Below are positions 22,930 through 34,781 of a stretch of 49,745 bases of DNA, one piece after another. Position numbers and translations under genes: made by a program. The DNA lies in contig NW_025955252.1 of NCBI RefSeq assembly GCF_022376445.1, positions 1-49,745 of the forward strand, in the 5' to 3' direction. Under the pieces are notes generated by a model. The model made no database searches. It worked only from the letters and a program-made list of their open reading frames with translations, and was not told where the DNA came from. The DNA is from Fomitopsis serialis. Lineage: Eukaryota; Basidiomycota; Agaricomycetes; Polyporales; Fomitopsidaceae. The first letter of the stretch is position 1. Each line of letters starts with the position of its first letter.

Positions 22930-25900
22930 TCACTTAGGCTTGGAACCCGACGCCTGCTTACAGCAGGCTAGGAAATCCTTCGCGTATTCCCAGAATATCT
23001 CGGAGACATCCGCGTCAGCGAGTGCATCATCAAGGGTTTCCTTGTCTGCGATGGTGAAATTGGTTAGACGTTGGGCACCGAGGTACATGGTTCTGAGACA
23101 GACCGGTTGGTTGCACAGTCGCTATCATGAATAAGTCATCATCGCCGATGACATGCACTGGGTCGACTACATCCCGCTCCTCTGCTACCTGGTTAGACGT
23201 CAGTTTAGGAGTACTCTGTGCGCAACAGCGAATGCCACTGACTCGTGCTCTAACATCCTTCAATGCATCCAACAGCTTGTAGGGACGTTCCGGATCATCG
23301 TCTTGGTCCGCGTCCTCTATTTCGTCCTCGACGTCCACAGCAGCTGCAGCTCGTGTCTGTGCCCTTGTTGTAGGCTTCTTCGGGCTTCCGAAATCGAAAA
23401 CATCATCATCCTGATACAGATCCATGACGTCTTCAGACGCAGACGCAATCTGGTTTGACGACGTCCCTGCTTGCTCATTGACGGGTAGAGCCTCTCCTCC
23501 CGCTGTAGAAGGACGCTTGTGGCGTCTAGACGGCCCAGCCGCCGCCTTGATTCCTTTGGGCAGAGCCGCTCGAAATCTCATCTCCAGTCTCTGGCCCCTA
23601 TTGATGAAATCACGAGCCTTCGGTGTGACCTACGATAGCTTAGCTCAAGGCGGATCAGTAGCACAAGTAACGTACCTCCAGATAGGCAGCACTCCATTCG
23701 CCGTTTTGTTTCGAGAAGATCCGGAAGATGCCCATACTCTCAAGGCGGTCTGCTATCCGCTCAGTTCGATCGCGAGGCATATTCTTACCACTGCCGAACA
23801 ACTCGTGAGACTGCATCTGTATAGCCCTCGTCGAGGCGCCAGATTTGCCCCATAAGAACTCGAGTAGCTGGTTGCGCGTTATGGTAAATTTGCCGCCGTC
23901 AACGAGAACCTCTGCGAGTTGGATGATCTTGACGGCCATGTCCGTGACGTCTTCTTCCTCGATTCCGGACGGGTTGCGACAATTATCGCAGCCGTTTTCG
24001 CATAGATCAGGGTCGAAAGTCTCGTTGTAGTACGCAAGAACCTGTGTACGTCGACAGTCGACGTTGTTCTGGCAAAACTGGGCTACGCGAAGAATCTCTT
24101 GTTCTTGATGCTCCTTCTCGCGACTATCACACTCCGTGTTATCGCGGATCATCCGACGTCGAGTGTTTACATCGCCCCAAGAGTAGTCTTAAAACGACAC
24201 GTCAACAGACGAGCAGCGCAGTCTGGACCAATATCACGTACATAAGATACAATCTGCGGGCTTGCCGTCGCGGCCCGCCCTGCCAGTTTCTTGATAGTAT
24301 CTAGACAGCCTGTAAGTCAGATGACTGCATACGGTGCGGATATCTTACCCATCCAAATCGTTTGGGAGGTCGTGATGTATCACGTATCGTACTACAGACA
24401 TCATCAGCCAACTGAGTTGGAGTAGACAGCGACTGCCTGCGACCCTCACCATCTGGCTTGTCAATACCCATCCCAAACGCAATCTACGTGTCAACAGCTC
24501 GTAAGGGGGTTTCTGCACGGGATCAAGCTGTCGCCGCACCGTAGCAACAATGATCTTGCACTGGCCACTCTGCCACTTGGCCAGTGCGTCCTTCTTGTCC
24601 ACGTTCTGCATCTTCGCGTGGAAGTGCCGAGCTTTGAGCCCATAACTCTCGCGCAGCTTCTTGGCGACGTTCTCACAAGTCTGCCGACTTCGTGCGTAGA
24701 TAATCCCCGTCTCCTCCGCGTGATGGGCTCGGATGAACTGGACAATCTCTCGGTCGACTCCCTTCTTCGGACGCACCTCGTAGTTGAGGTTAGGTCGGTT
24801 CATCGACTGCCAGTAAACCTTGCATCCGCGAATCTTGAGGATACGGATGAGGTCCTCTTTCACTTGCTGTGTCGCGGTTGCAGTGAGTGCCATGATCGGT
24901 ATACCTGGGAAGTCCGTACGCAGACATTCAAGGTACTTGTACTGCGCAGCCAATTACAGTGAGTATGTATGACACGCAGATGGAAGGAGTAACATACCGC
25001 CTCACGGAAGTCCCGGCCCCACTTGATGACTAGATGGCCCTCGTCAATAACAAAGCGCGCAAGCTCCCGATCGTCCCTGATCTCGTTCAACAGCCGGCCA
25101 ACGAGTGAACTATGCTTCAGCTTCTCGGGAGTGATATAAAAGATGCGCGGGCGATTGCCTTTCGAGCGAAGGCGGCGGGTGACCTGGTCCGACTCTTTAG
25201 CATCCTGCTCCGAGTTGTAGAAGGCGACGTCGACGCCCTTCTCCTTGAGTGCCTCGACCTGGTTGATCATGAGCGCGAGCAGCGGGCATATCACGACTGT
25301 CACGCCGCGAGTCTTGCCACTATCACAAATTGCGGGGAGCTGATAACAGAGACTCTTGCCTCCACCCGTGGGCATGAGCACAACTGCGTCCTCACCGGAC
25401 AGTGTCGTGCTGATCACCTCCAGTTGGTGTGGGCGGAAGCTCGTCAGGTTGAAGATCTGTCGCAGCTTGCGCTTGACCTCGGGAAAGAATGCCATCTTGG
25501 TGAGCTCGATGGGCACTTGACCAGCCATGGAATGCGATGCGGCTACTTCAACTATGTGTCTGGATATCGCGGCCGATGAACTTTCCGCGGTCGAAGATGA
25601 GGCGATGGCGTTATCGAAGGGCGAGGAAGAAGATGGCTCAGCAGCCCGGCGCGAGATAGACGGCATAGCAACTGCCTCCTCGGCGTCTCTGTCCTCGACT
25701 GGAATCTCTTCAACGGAGTCCCAGATGTCGTCGCTATCAGGTATCTGCATTGGTACGTCCTTTGTGGAAGAGCTTGAGCGTACGACTGTCTTCTTCACCA
25801 CGGAATAGCTCTCGCCGTCGACGCGCATGTCGTTGGCGTGGGTGGTGCGCACTGCCGCACTAGAGATAGAGATGTCTTTTGAAGGGGAGGACACCGTGGA

Positions 25901-27437
25901 GCGTGAATGAGCGCCTGCGGAGGTCGTCCGACTTTCAAGGGCTTGCTTCGTCGCCATGATCGCTTTGTTACGCCTCGCAAGTAGCTTCCTGCAATGTTGT
26001 CAAGTGAATAATACCGTCACCCTGTCGGGAGAAAGTGTATACGCACGAAATCTCCAGCATGCAGATCAGATCACATTCTGGGTCTTCGCCGGAATTATGT
26101 CTCAACATCTTGTCATTTACGATATTGCTGAGCTCGAAGTTACTGTTCAGCATGACCCCTAGCTCGTCCGCAGATTTCTAGAAGACAAAAAGTGAGACGA
26201 CGAGAGTCATAGCAAAGATGACGTGGGCGCAGCGGTGTCCCGCGCCGTGTGTTGCATATTCACGGTAGCCGCAAGCCAGGGAAACAATCCAGGTCGTTGC
26301 CTGGCGTTGCCACGAGCTATTCGAGACGTGAATCGGACAGTTTATAGTGAACTCCATCCTTTTCATCGGGACAATGGCATGCCCTCCTGGACTAATTCCC
26401 TTTGACATCATTGCCAAAGAAGGAGAAGGTACGCCGCTGATGCCATGAGATACCATCTATAACAGCGAGCTCCTGGCACACCCCTCTCGGACTGCCGTGG
26501 CACGGACTGCATGGAACGTAATCAAGTCATGCTCGCGTATATTGCGAATGCGTTGTCAAGATGAAGCGATGTTATGCGGTGCCATTTGCAAGCCGCAAAC
26601 AGCGGAGCCCGCGGCCCATCTCTCGTGCAGCCATTACGTCCACCGCATCACATTGCACATCCCGTGCAGTCGACGCACCAGTCATCGGGCGGGAGTAATT
26701 CAGATATAGGACTCACCATTGTAAGGTCCGGCCACTCGTTCTCGCCTAGATCTAAGCGCGGTAGAGGTTTCGACGAAGACGCCACTCTAGGTGAGGGCGG
26801 TACGCGCTCCGTGACATTCACCACCCGTCTTCGCGGCGATAATGGGGGATCGCGCACTGGTGGATCCATGAGGTGATCTGGCTGTGCCCTCCCTTTGCCC
26901 TTGCCACTCGCGCTGAGCAACCTGTTCTCCTTCTCAGTCCGTGAATCCACCTTAGGCCGCTTCGAAGGCGATGACGACTCGGGGTCGTAAGCCGAGCCAG
27001 ACGACAAGCGTTTCGCGGGCAACCTCGACGGTTTCCTCGAATTACTATCATCGTCGGAAGAGATATCGACCACTGAGAGGTTCGGGTCCGCAGAAGGAGC
27101 AACCCTGCTTGATGATGCCTTGGCATCTTTGCGAAACCCTGATGTACGGAAAGCGGGCAGTGTGTTTGGCTGTTTCCGGACTGCGACCACGACTGAGTCT
27201 CGGGCGGTGGGAACACTTGTACAGTAGCTCACCAGTCACATTGTCTGGAGTTTGCAGGGACTTTGATGGCTTGAATTTGGTGGACTATCAGAGGTTGGTT
27301 GTGTCAGTCGGAGACGCGATGGGTTCCGTGTAGTGGGCTACCTTCGCGTTTAACGATGACGGCTCCGGGCTTTGAGCAGGGCTACCGAACCCCTGTTTGC
27401 GGCGGAGCTCTTCTAAGTTGTTCCTAGGAGCGGACAT
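22930..27437 (-). CDS. RecQ-family DNA helicase (Sgs1/BLM/Rqh1 type)
   Basis: This is a 3'-5' helicase of the nuclear RecQ family, acting with topoisomerase III in dissolving recombination intermediates. The start MSAPRNNLEELRRKQGF is at 27437. A Ser-rich N-terminal region follows, with a KRPK nuclear signal. The helicase core has SFRPHQLEVI, motif I MPTGGGKS (near 25365), motif II DEGH (near 25035), motif III MALTATAT, TIAFGMGIDKPD and motif VI YYQETGRAGRDG (near 24280). The RQC zinc site is seen as CQNNVDCRRTQVL..C..GCDNC. A 539-bp intron (26716-26178) precedes KSADELGVMLNSNFELS. The last 52 codons (MYLGAQRLTNFTIADKETL.., stop at 22930) lie one base out of frame with the preceding exon near 23100, so the C terminus may be frameshifted or misread. 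Other junctions close in phase. Confidence 0.85.
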
Positions 27438-27542
27438 TAAAGACTAGCATAGATGCATAGAGCATAGACGATTTCGCGGATACGGAGAGATGGTCGATGT
27501 GGGAAGAAAGACAAAGGCATCTCCGACCAGTGGGGGAGGCGC

Positions 27543-27570
27543 GACGCGTCGGTCAGGTGACCGACGCGTC
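27543..27570. promoter_or_regulatory. Perfect inverted repeat with two MCB (ACGCGT) boxes
   Basis: The arms gacgcgtcggtca (27543-27555) and tgaccgacgcgtc (27558-27570) are exact reverse complements around a 2-bp centre. ACGCGT boxes lie at 27544-27549 and 27564-27569. The site sits in the 263-bp interval between the RecQ and NUF2 start codons, 106 bp from the former and 131 bp from the latter. It is a candidate MBF-type G1/S element driving both genes. Binding is inferred, not shown. Confidence 0.65.
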
Positions 27571-27700
27571 CTGGCGACCGTGACTGTCCCTCTTCTTGGC
27601 AAGTTCCTCAACAAGTTCCTGTGCGACTCCTCCACCTCCCCTGGCAGGCTGTCTGGCCTTGCTGCGAGTGATTGTTTCTAATTTGTTGGACTGCAGAGCG

Positions 27701-29440
27701 ATGGCGGGCCAGTTCTGGTTTCCGTCTATGTCCGTTCCCGAGATCGTCGACGCGTTCACTGGCTGGGGCTTCTCGGTCAGCAACGAGCAGGTCGCGCATC
27801 CAACCACAGACTTCGTGATCAGCATCTACAGCGCTTGCTTGGAGCAGGTTACTGGTATTGCGCTCTCCACATTGCAGACGCCGCTTGACACGGTTCTGGA
27901 CGAGGTAGAGAATAAGGTACGACTGTTTCGCTGCGCTTGAGTCTGGTTCTTACGGTGTCGTAGGACCTGTATACTCAAGCATTGTCACACAACATGCTTC
28001 TCCACCACCTGTGAGTATTCATCAAGTTTTTGTCTGTGATGATAAAGGGACACGCCTCAGGCAGCGTTTTGCCAACGCCGCTCGGTTCCATGACTTCACC
28101 GCAAAGGACATCTACTTCCCGGACCCCGAGCGCTCGCGTTCCATCTTCTCTGCATTCATCAATTTCGTCAAATTTGCAGAACAGTGCGAGACATTTGTGT
28201 CTGGGCTGAGGGAGCGCTCGGCGTCGGTCATCGAGGAGCGCGACAGGATTGCGGAGCAGCTGGTAGAAACAAAGCAAAAGATCGAGGCTATCAAGTGCGT
28301 CTGCCTCTCCAGTGTTAAGACAGACTCACTGACATACTTCAGGGCGAAACGCGCGGAAGATGAACCCAAATGCGACGCGCTGCGGCAGGAGAACACGTCC
28401 ATGACGGAACAGCTCATCAAGTACAAAGAGACCCAGTTGACACTCCTCAAAGACCTGGAGACTCTCAAGCAGGAGATCGAAGTTCTGCTACAGCGCAAGG
28501 TGCACCTAGTGTTCACGATAATGTATTGCATCTGAAATTTGTCACCACGCAGGAAGGCATCAACAACGAGACCGCTATTGTCACGGAGAAGGTAAACCGT
28601 ACAAAGAGCCGCATCGTCCAGGACCCGGAGCGGATCAAGCGTAACATTGCCACGATGAGTGCGACCACGGCAGAGGACAAGAAAACCGTTGCAACGCATG
28701 AAGGCAAGATTCGTGACCTGCAGACGAAGATCACGGCGCTGCTCAACATCGAGAAAGTGATATGCTCGTTGACTTTCACTTCAGTCGTTGCCTGACAGCT
28801 CCCACACTAGGACGTACGCACATGCATCGAACAGCTGCAAGTAATCGAGAAGGAGACGAACGCGCTTGACACGTCCCAGAAGGCCCTTGTCGACCTGCGG
28901 GACCAACTCGACCAGAAGAAAGGCGAGCGCTTAGAGCTCGAGATGCGTCGCGAGGTTCGAGTGCATACCCATGCATTCACGGATGCACCTCTGACTTGAT
29001 GTCTATTGTAGCGCGTACACAAACAACTCTCTAATGCACAAGTGAAGCTCGAACGCGCACAGCAAAATGCGGAGGAGAAGCGTGCGCAGAGCCAGCAGTC
29101 GCTCGAGCGCTTGCAGGAGGAGTACGAGAAGATGGTTGTGGACCGGCAACTCAATGACAAGAAGGTCGAGGAACTGAGAGCCGACGCGGACGAGATTGAG
29201 CGGCAGGTACGTGCATACGCGGGACCGAGTTACAAGTCGATGCTGAACTGCGACCAGATGGCAGAGCATCTGAAGAAGAGCCAAGCAGAGCTGACGGAGC
29301 TGCTGACCGAGTATTGGCGGTTGAGACACGAGACTGGTGAGTGGGGACACTGTCTGGCCAACCACCACACTCACCGCCTTGCAGAGGTGTACATGGAGAC
29401 ATTGGCCAACAAACTAGGCATGCAGGTCAGAAGTTCGTAG
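27701..29440 (+). CDS. NUF2: Kinetochore protein Nuf2 (Ndc80 complex)
   Basis: Nuf2 pairs with Ndc80 in the four-subunit Ndc80 complex that links kinetochores to spindle microtubules. Nine exons close in phase: 27701-27916, 27964-28010, 28061-28294, 28343-28499, 28553-28756, 28811-28954, 29012-29206, 29258-29336 and 29385-29440 (443 aa). The N-terminal calponin-homology domain shows PSMSVPEIVDAFTGWGFSV, HPTTDFVISIYSACLEQVTG and RFHDFTAKDIYFPDPERSR. From about residue 130 to the end it is almost continuous coiled coil rich in E, K, Q and R. Length is close to yeast Nuf2 (about 450 aa). It diverges from RecQ over a promoter holding a double ACGCGT palindrome, which fits cell-cycle regulation. 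Confidence 0.94.
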
Positions 29441-29590
29441 TGTTCGCTGGGATCATTGGTCGGTCTGCCGTATTATTTCTATATGCTGTATTGTTATTCG
29501 CTGTATCTTAGCACTGTTGTAGGTCTGTTGTACTTCGTCATCCTAGATCGTAGTAGCGAAGATAGGTGTAGTGCTGCTGCGTTCCCGACA

Positions 29591-31537
29591 CTAATGCCAT
29601 GGCGTCAGAACTGGCATGGCTTTCGACAACCCTCTGAGGGCGTCAAGCAGTTCCGCGTCTTTAGCAGATAAAGTGTTGTATTCTTTGTCGCCAACGAGCC
29701 CGATGAAAGGCAGCTCATCCACCTCGCACTCCGTCCCTTCCTCCGGCAAAGTGCCGTTCTCGAAGTACGCGCGAATATACCGCGCCGTGCACAACGACGG
29801 CGCGGACGCGGAGCAATGCCCGTACGAGTTCTGCACGAGGAGCCCCGCGCCGCCGTACCTCTTGTGCACCTTGCGGGCGTCCGACAGGGGCACACCGCGT
29901 CGTAACGCGGCTCGACGATGAGGATCGGATGCGATGTGTTCGCCGCGGCAAAGGGGCCTGTGTACCGCCACTTCGGTCGAACGCGCCACTGGCTGCAGCG
30001 GACATGGTACATCGCCCAGAACGGACCGCCGAAACGCGACTGTGTCGTCATGTTCGCCAGGTACGCGTCGTAGTAGTCGCGATCGAACGTGAGCCCGTCG
30101 CCGTCGCCGCACCCAATTGCCATGAGCGCCTCGTTGGACTCGAGCCAGGGCTGTTTCCGCGCGCAGGTGCATTCGTAGTCCGGGAGGAACTTGTTGACGA
30201 CGATGGAGATAGCGGTGCCGTTGTGCTGTTCTGCGCCGAGGAGCATGGTGACGAGATCGGGGAAGAATTGGATGGGCTTGTAGGTCATGATGAACGTGAG
30301 CTCGTAGAGTAGCTTCTTCGAGAATATCATCGGACCGTGCTCCGCGAAGGGGACTGGTATAGGTGTGTTCTCGACCTTGTCGATGATGGATTCTATGCGC
30401 GATTTAATGGCTGCGGGTGATGGCTCGTATAGGAGACACTTCTTCGGGCCTGCTTGGTAACAGAAGGTGAAGAAGGCCTCGATGATGGCATCGTTGTCCA
30501 CCAGGTTTGTTGTGTAGGATGTCTTGACGTATTCATACGCATCAAAGACACCGTCGATGATCATCCGCTCGATCTTGTCTGGATACATCGCAGCGAAATA
30601 CTGGCCTAGGACAGTCCCATAGCTCTGGACAAATGGTAAGCACCGTTCTGTTCCGAATTCCCTATCCCACTCACGAAGCCCCAGTACTTCAGCTTTTCTT
30701 CACCCAATTTCTCGGTAATTCTGAGCATGTCAGTGGCGACGCTGGCAGTGCTGACGAACCTGCCAGGACCCCACTCTTCAGCCGTGCCATTGGCATCTTC
30801 CCTTCCATTGCCACCAATCTTCTTTTCGCAGAGCTGTCCCACGGCGTCCTCGCGCGCGACCATCAGTGGGATAGCGCCCTCAGTGAGGTTCACCCATGTG
30901 TTCCTGATTGACTGCCACCATATCTGGTACTGAGCTTCTGAGTCGTAGCAGTGCAGCCCAGGAAGACTTGCCCCCGTCCCTCGGGGATCGAAGCCCAGGA
31001 TATCGTACGACCCGCCGACGATACGGGAGATGTTCTTGCCAGATTCCATCACAGCGTATGTACCCGAACCGCCGGGTCCACCAGGGTTGATCAAAATGGT
31101 TCCCCTGTAGTTCTCCTTGTCTGTCGCGGGGAGCATTTGCAGGGCAATCGTCGCCTTCGGCCCAAAACCAGGAGGGGATTGGTAATCCAACGGAAGCAGC
31201 AGCCGGGCGCATTTGTACTCCGAGTGGCATGACTGCCATTCGATATGATCTGAGGGAGATAACTGGAAAGTTCAGCGCGGAGTCGCAGACATCAGCATAT
31301 TATACCTACAGAGAACCAATCGAACTCAGGGCTTCCAGGTCTGTACGCGGTGATAGCATCCTCCACCGCTTCAGACTGTCTTTCCTTGAATAGAGCATCC
31401 CGGACGTAGGGGATGATCAAACAAAAGAAAGCCCCAAGTATGATCGTGGACTTGACCAATTGTCTCCATGACGAACCTCGTCTATTCTCCACGACATGCA
31501 GTGCTGCGTCAAAGTGGTCGTGTCCACCTTTCTCCAT
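29591..31537 (-). CDS. Membrane-anchored S33 (tripeptidyl-aminopeptidase-like) peptidase, one frameshift
   Basis: An alpha/beta-hydrolase peptidase of the prolyl/tripeptidyl aminopeptidase family. A type II anchor (VKSTIILGAFFCLIIPYV) follows the start MEKGGHDHFD at 31537; another in-frame Met lies at 31591. The substrate domain has GTILINPGGPGGSGT (oxyanion region) and ILGFDPRGTGAS. The nucleophile is in GFSYGTVLG, formed across an intron (TTC joined to AGC). The catalytic Asp lies in VEPRYDAV and the His in NSYGHCSASAPS. At 29887-29890 (a run of four C on the coding strand) the frame must shift by one for RYDAVCP to continue into LSDARKVHKRYGG and the rest of the TAP-type C-terminal domain. 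One missing C would explain it, so this is either a sequence error or a recent loss-of-function allele. Confidence 0.8.
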
Positions 31538-32280
31538 CTTGCAGGGGACTCGCACTCGGATGCGGAACTGATGCTCGGCCAATTTCTGCATGCAAAAAGA
31601 TGTAGCGGGTTCTATTCAACATAAGTTTAGCCAGCAACGATGAACTTACAGATACCAGAGTTCACCCGCAGTAATCGCTTGTAGTAATTGGACAGTTCAA
31701 TTACGACAAGTACTTTTCCCAAGATGCGGAGAGATTACTGTCAGCGGATCACACACGTCGCCTATTGTAAGTGGGCAGCTGCGAAAGTACTGTAACGGAC
31801 ACGAAAGTGACTACACTAAGTGAGTAAAAGAGCAACGTGGGGGTAACAGAATACCACTCACCTCAGTCTCGACGATGTGTTCGAGTACAAGGAGCAATTA
31901 AGCGAATCAGAAAATGGGCGCGAGCGCTTACGTGAGGAGGCGCCGGAGCGATCGTACACTAAGACTCAGAGTCCTTGAGGTATCTTACTGATACCCTACG
32001 AATGTCCGTCCATTCTCCAACACCGCCGAGTAGCTGCAGGTCCTATGGGAATATTCAGGATATTTTGCGTGTTGATACTTATTGGCGACTGATGAGAAAG
32101 GAGGTTGTGTGGTGATGTTTGGCAAAGGCTTCGTACCTGATTTTTTATTTGGGATTGTTGTGGCACGTACACTCGAATTTGACGCATACCATGGTACGTC
32201 GGTATCGAGCATCTCAGTGTGCATCATACTCTTTTACTCGCTCGCTCACAACCTAACATTAATCAGTGCCACGCTTCACA
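31538..32280. other. Intergenic stretch between divergent peptidase and SET genes
   Basis: About 740 bp with short open frames only and no recognised element. It should contain both promoters. Confidence 0.45.
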
Positions 32281-34311
32281 ATGAAGCCGAAGATACAGAC
32301 ACTTCTACAATGGTCCTCAGATAATGGTCTACGACTGAACTCATCCCTGCAAATACGGACGAACGACGCCAACGATTCCGAGATCGCTGTGTTTTCTAAT
32401 GCGCCCATCAATAAGAATGAAATAAGTCAATATGGATGCGGGCTGCGACCAATCGAATGCGCTCGGCTGACCGTTGGCTTGTTCTAGTCGCCTCAATACC
32501 GAAGGCTGCCATTCTCTCCGTCCGGTCCTGCGCGCTTGTATACAAGATCCCATCTGTGCCATATGGCCTTGGTGCACAGCTTGCGCTCTCGCTTGCTCTG
32601 TGCTATGAACTGTGAGTGTATGTGCTCTCCCTGCCCGTTTCTGACAGGAGATACGACTGACTGTGCTCAAGTGCGCAGGGCACTGTGTCGCGCTGGCACG
32701 GTTACTTGCAATCCTTGCCGTCAAGCATGGTGCCCATAGCACTCCTTTGGGATGCCCATGATGCATTTGATGCAGACGCCGATGGTGAAGAGGCGAATTG
32801 CTGGATCGTTGGTACAGAAGTGGAAAGGGCATTGCGCAGCGAAGAGAACCAGAATCCGCTGGTGAGTCATCACCACTAGAGTTGATTTTGGACCAGCCCT
32901 CATCGGACCCAAGGACGAAATACGCCAGTACTACTACTCCGTTGCTCGACCTTTGCTGCCTGAAGCGTGCACAATCTCGCATTTCCTCTACGCGTACTCT
33001 CTCGTCAGCTCACGCGCGTTCATGGTCGATGCTTACCATGGGCTCTCCATGGTTCCAATTGCCGACGCGTAAGCGCAAATCTCCGTCTCGCAACTGCATG
33101 CTCTGACCTTGTGACCTACAGATTCAATCACATCACGGAGAATCATGTCCATTTGGAGGTAGGTAAGAATCCGAATGGTTGTCTTACGCCAGCGTTCAAC
33201 GTACCTCACCACACATTCTTCTCAGTGTGACTACGATGTCTGCCCCGTTTGTGGCTCCGTCGCTGAATGTCCTCACGATCGCGACGACGTACCGCCATCT
33301 TCCAGCGAAGCCATGGACTGGCAGTCCTCATCCGTTCTCTCCGTACCGGATACATGCGACATGGTCGCAAACAGGCCCATTCCACCTCTAAGTGAGGTAT
33401 TCAACACCTATGGCGCGCGCAGGAGCAATGCGTCCTTGCTGGCATGGTACGGCTTCGCGCTTGACGGGAACGAGAACGACACCGTGGGCTGGGACTTCGT
33501 AGAGGTCGCTCAGACGCTCCAAGACGGCGGGTCACCATCGGCACAACTCTCGGAACAGTCATACAAGAAGGTACTACATGCCTGGTTGTCCACGCTTGGG
33601 TCGATGGTCGCCGACGACAGCAGGCTGGTGTTCAGACCCGATTTAGACGACACAGACCAGAGGAATTTCGCAGGACCGTCAACGGTGCTGTGTATCAATA
33701 GTGACGCGCAAATGAGCGAGTATCTATGGGTGTATCTCGCCGTACGCGCTGCTTTTGAGACAGCTGACAGTCGAAACGCGTCGGATCTCTTGCAAGAAAC
33801 TCTAGGCTCTGAGGACACCGAGAGACTTGTCGCACTGCTCGGATCGGTCATGGACGAACAAGTCCATCTGGAGAAGGCGCTAGAAGCTGAGAATGGGGAG
33901 GACATCGACGTTGACACGGATGACCGCCTGGATAACGAGAGCAAGAATAGGGTAGGTCGATTCCCCCAATACTCGAGCGTGACTATGTCGTGCTGACCTG
34001 ACCATCTGTTAGTCTCATCGTATCCTATCGCGAATCGCGGACTTGGCTATTAAATTATGCCAGCACAGGATATCCAGCATCGGGAAGCATCCGGATCTCA
34101 GTACGGCACAACTTGGGGATGTACTCGACGTAAGTTGTCACCTGAGTCACGGTTTAAATTCCTTTCTGAGGCGAGCGAGGTAATACAGGGCGTTCCTGAA
34201 GGCAATCCCAAAACACGCTTGGCACTCGCGCAAGTTCTTGCCGAGAGGTCCATATTGGAGGGCTGTCAGACGGGTTGGCAGGAGCTACGTGATACCTTGT
34301 CTGAGGGTTGA
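32281..34311 (+). CDS. SET-domain protein lysine methyltransferase (SETD6/Rkm-like)
   Basis: A member of the SET class related to Rubisco LSMT, SETD6 and yeast Rkm enzymes, which methylate lysines of non-histone proteins such as ribosomal proteins. Eight exons close in phase: 32281-32425, 32488-32611, 32672-32861, 32914-33068, 33122-33158, 33226-33951, 34013-34129 and 34171-34311 (544 aa). The N terminus is LLQWSSDNGLRLNSSLQI. SET blocks are IPSVPYGLGAQLALSLALCY, SRWHGYLQSLPSSMVPIALL, DEIRQYYYSVARPLLP, VSSRAFMVDAYHGLSMVPIA joined to DAFNHITENHVHLE, and later PPLSEVFNTYGARRSNASLL (the NY/LLAWYGF core). A CPVC..CPH cluster sits between the last two. The C-terminal half is helical, as in the LSMT substrate-binding domain. 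Two introns end in aag. Confidence 0.88.
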
Positions 34312-34781
34312 ACTCTGTTGTTGTCGTAGCAGTCATTGCAGCTTTTAACGCAGGATCAAACGAGACTGGCAACCGTGTCCGACGTGGCGCGGAATGGTGC
34401 GTTCTCTTTGCGCTGTCAGTCAGCGATAGGCTGTTATGTACACTCGCTCTAACAGCGCTATTCACTTGCTCCAGTTAGCTAGTCACCTGGGGTGATGGGC
34501 CACTCTATCACGACCAGCCACTGATAAGTTGTGCTGCATAACAGAAGATAATCCAACTACCTATCCTTGTCGATGTCCTTTGACATCTATGGTGTCCACG
34601 CTTGTCAAATCGACGGGTCAGAGAAAGCGCGCATTGTTGCGGCGGCGGCTGTGCGGGCCTATCCATCTGATAAGTTAACTAACACATAAGCTCGCACGTT
34701 AGTCCGCCTCAGATCGTCTCCCTCGTGCGTTGTCCCGAGGTCGCTACCGGCTCTACACTATTCACTCGCCCTTCATCTTTG
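34312..34781. other. Intergenic stretch upstream of the F-box gene
   Basis: About 470 bp without a recognised feature. Confidence 0.4.
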
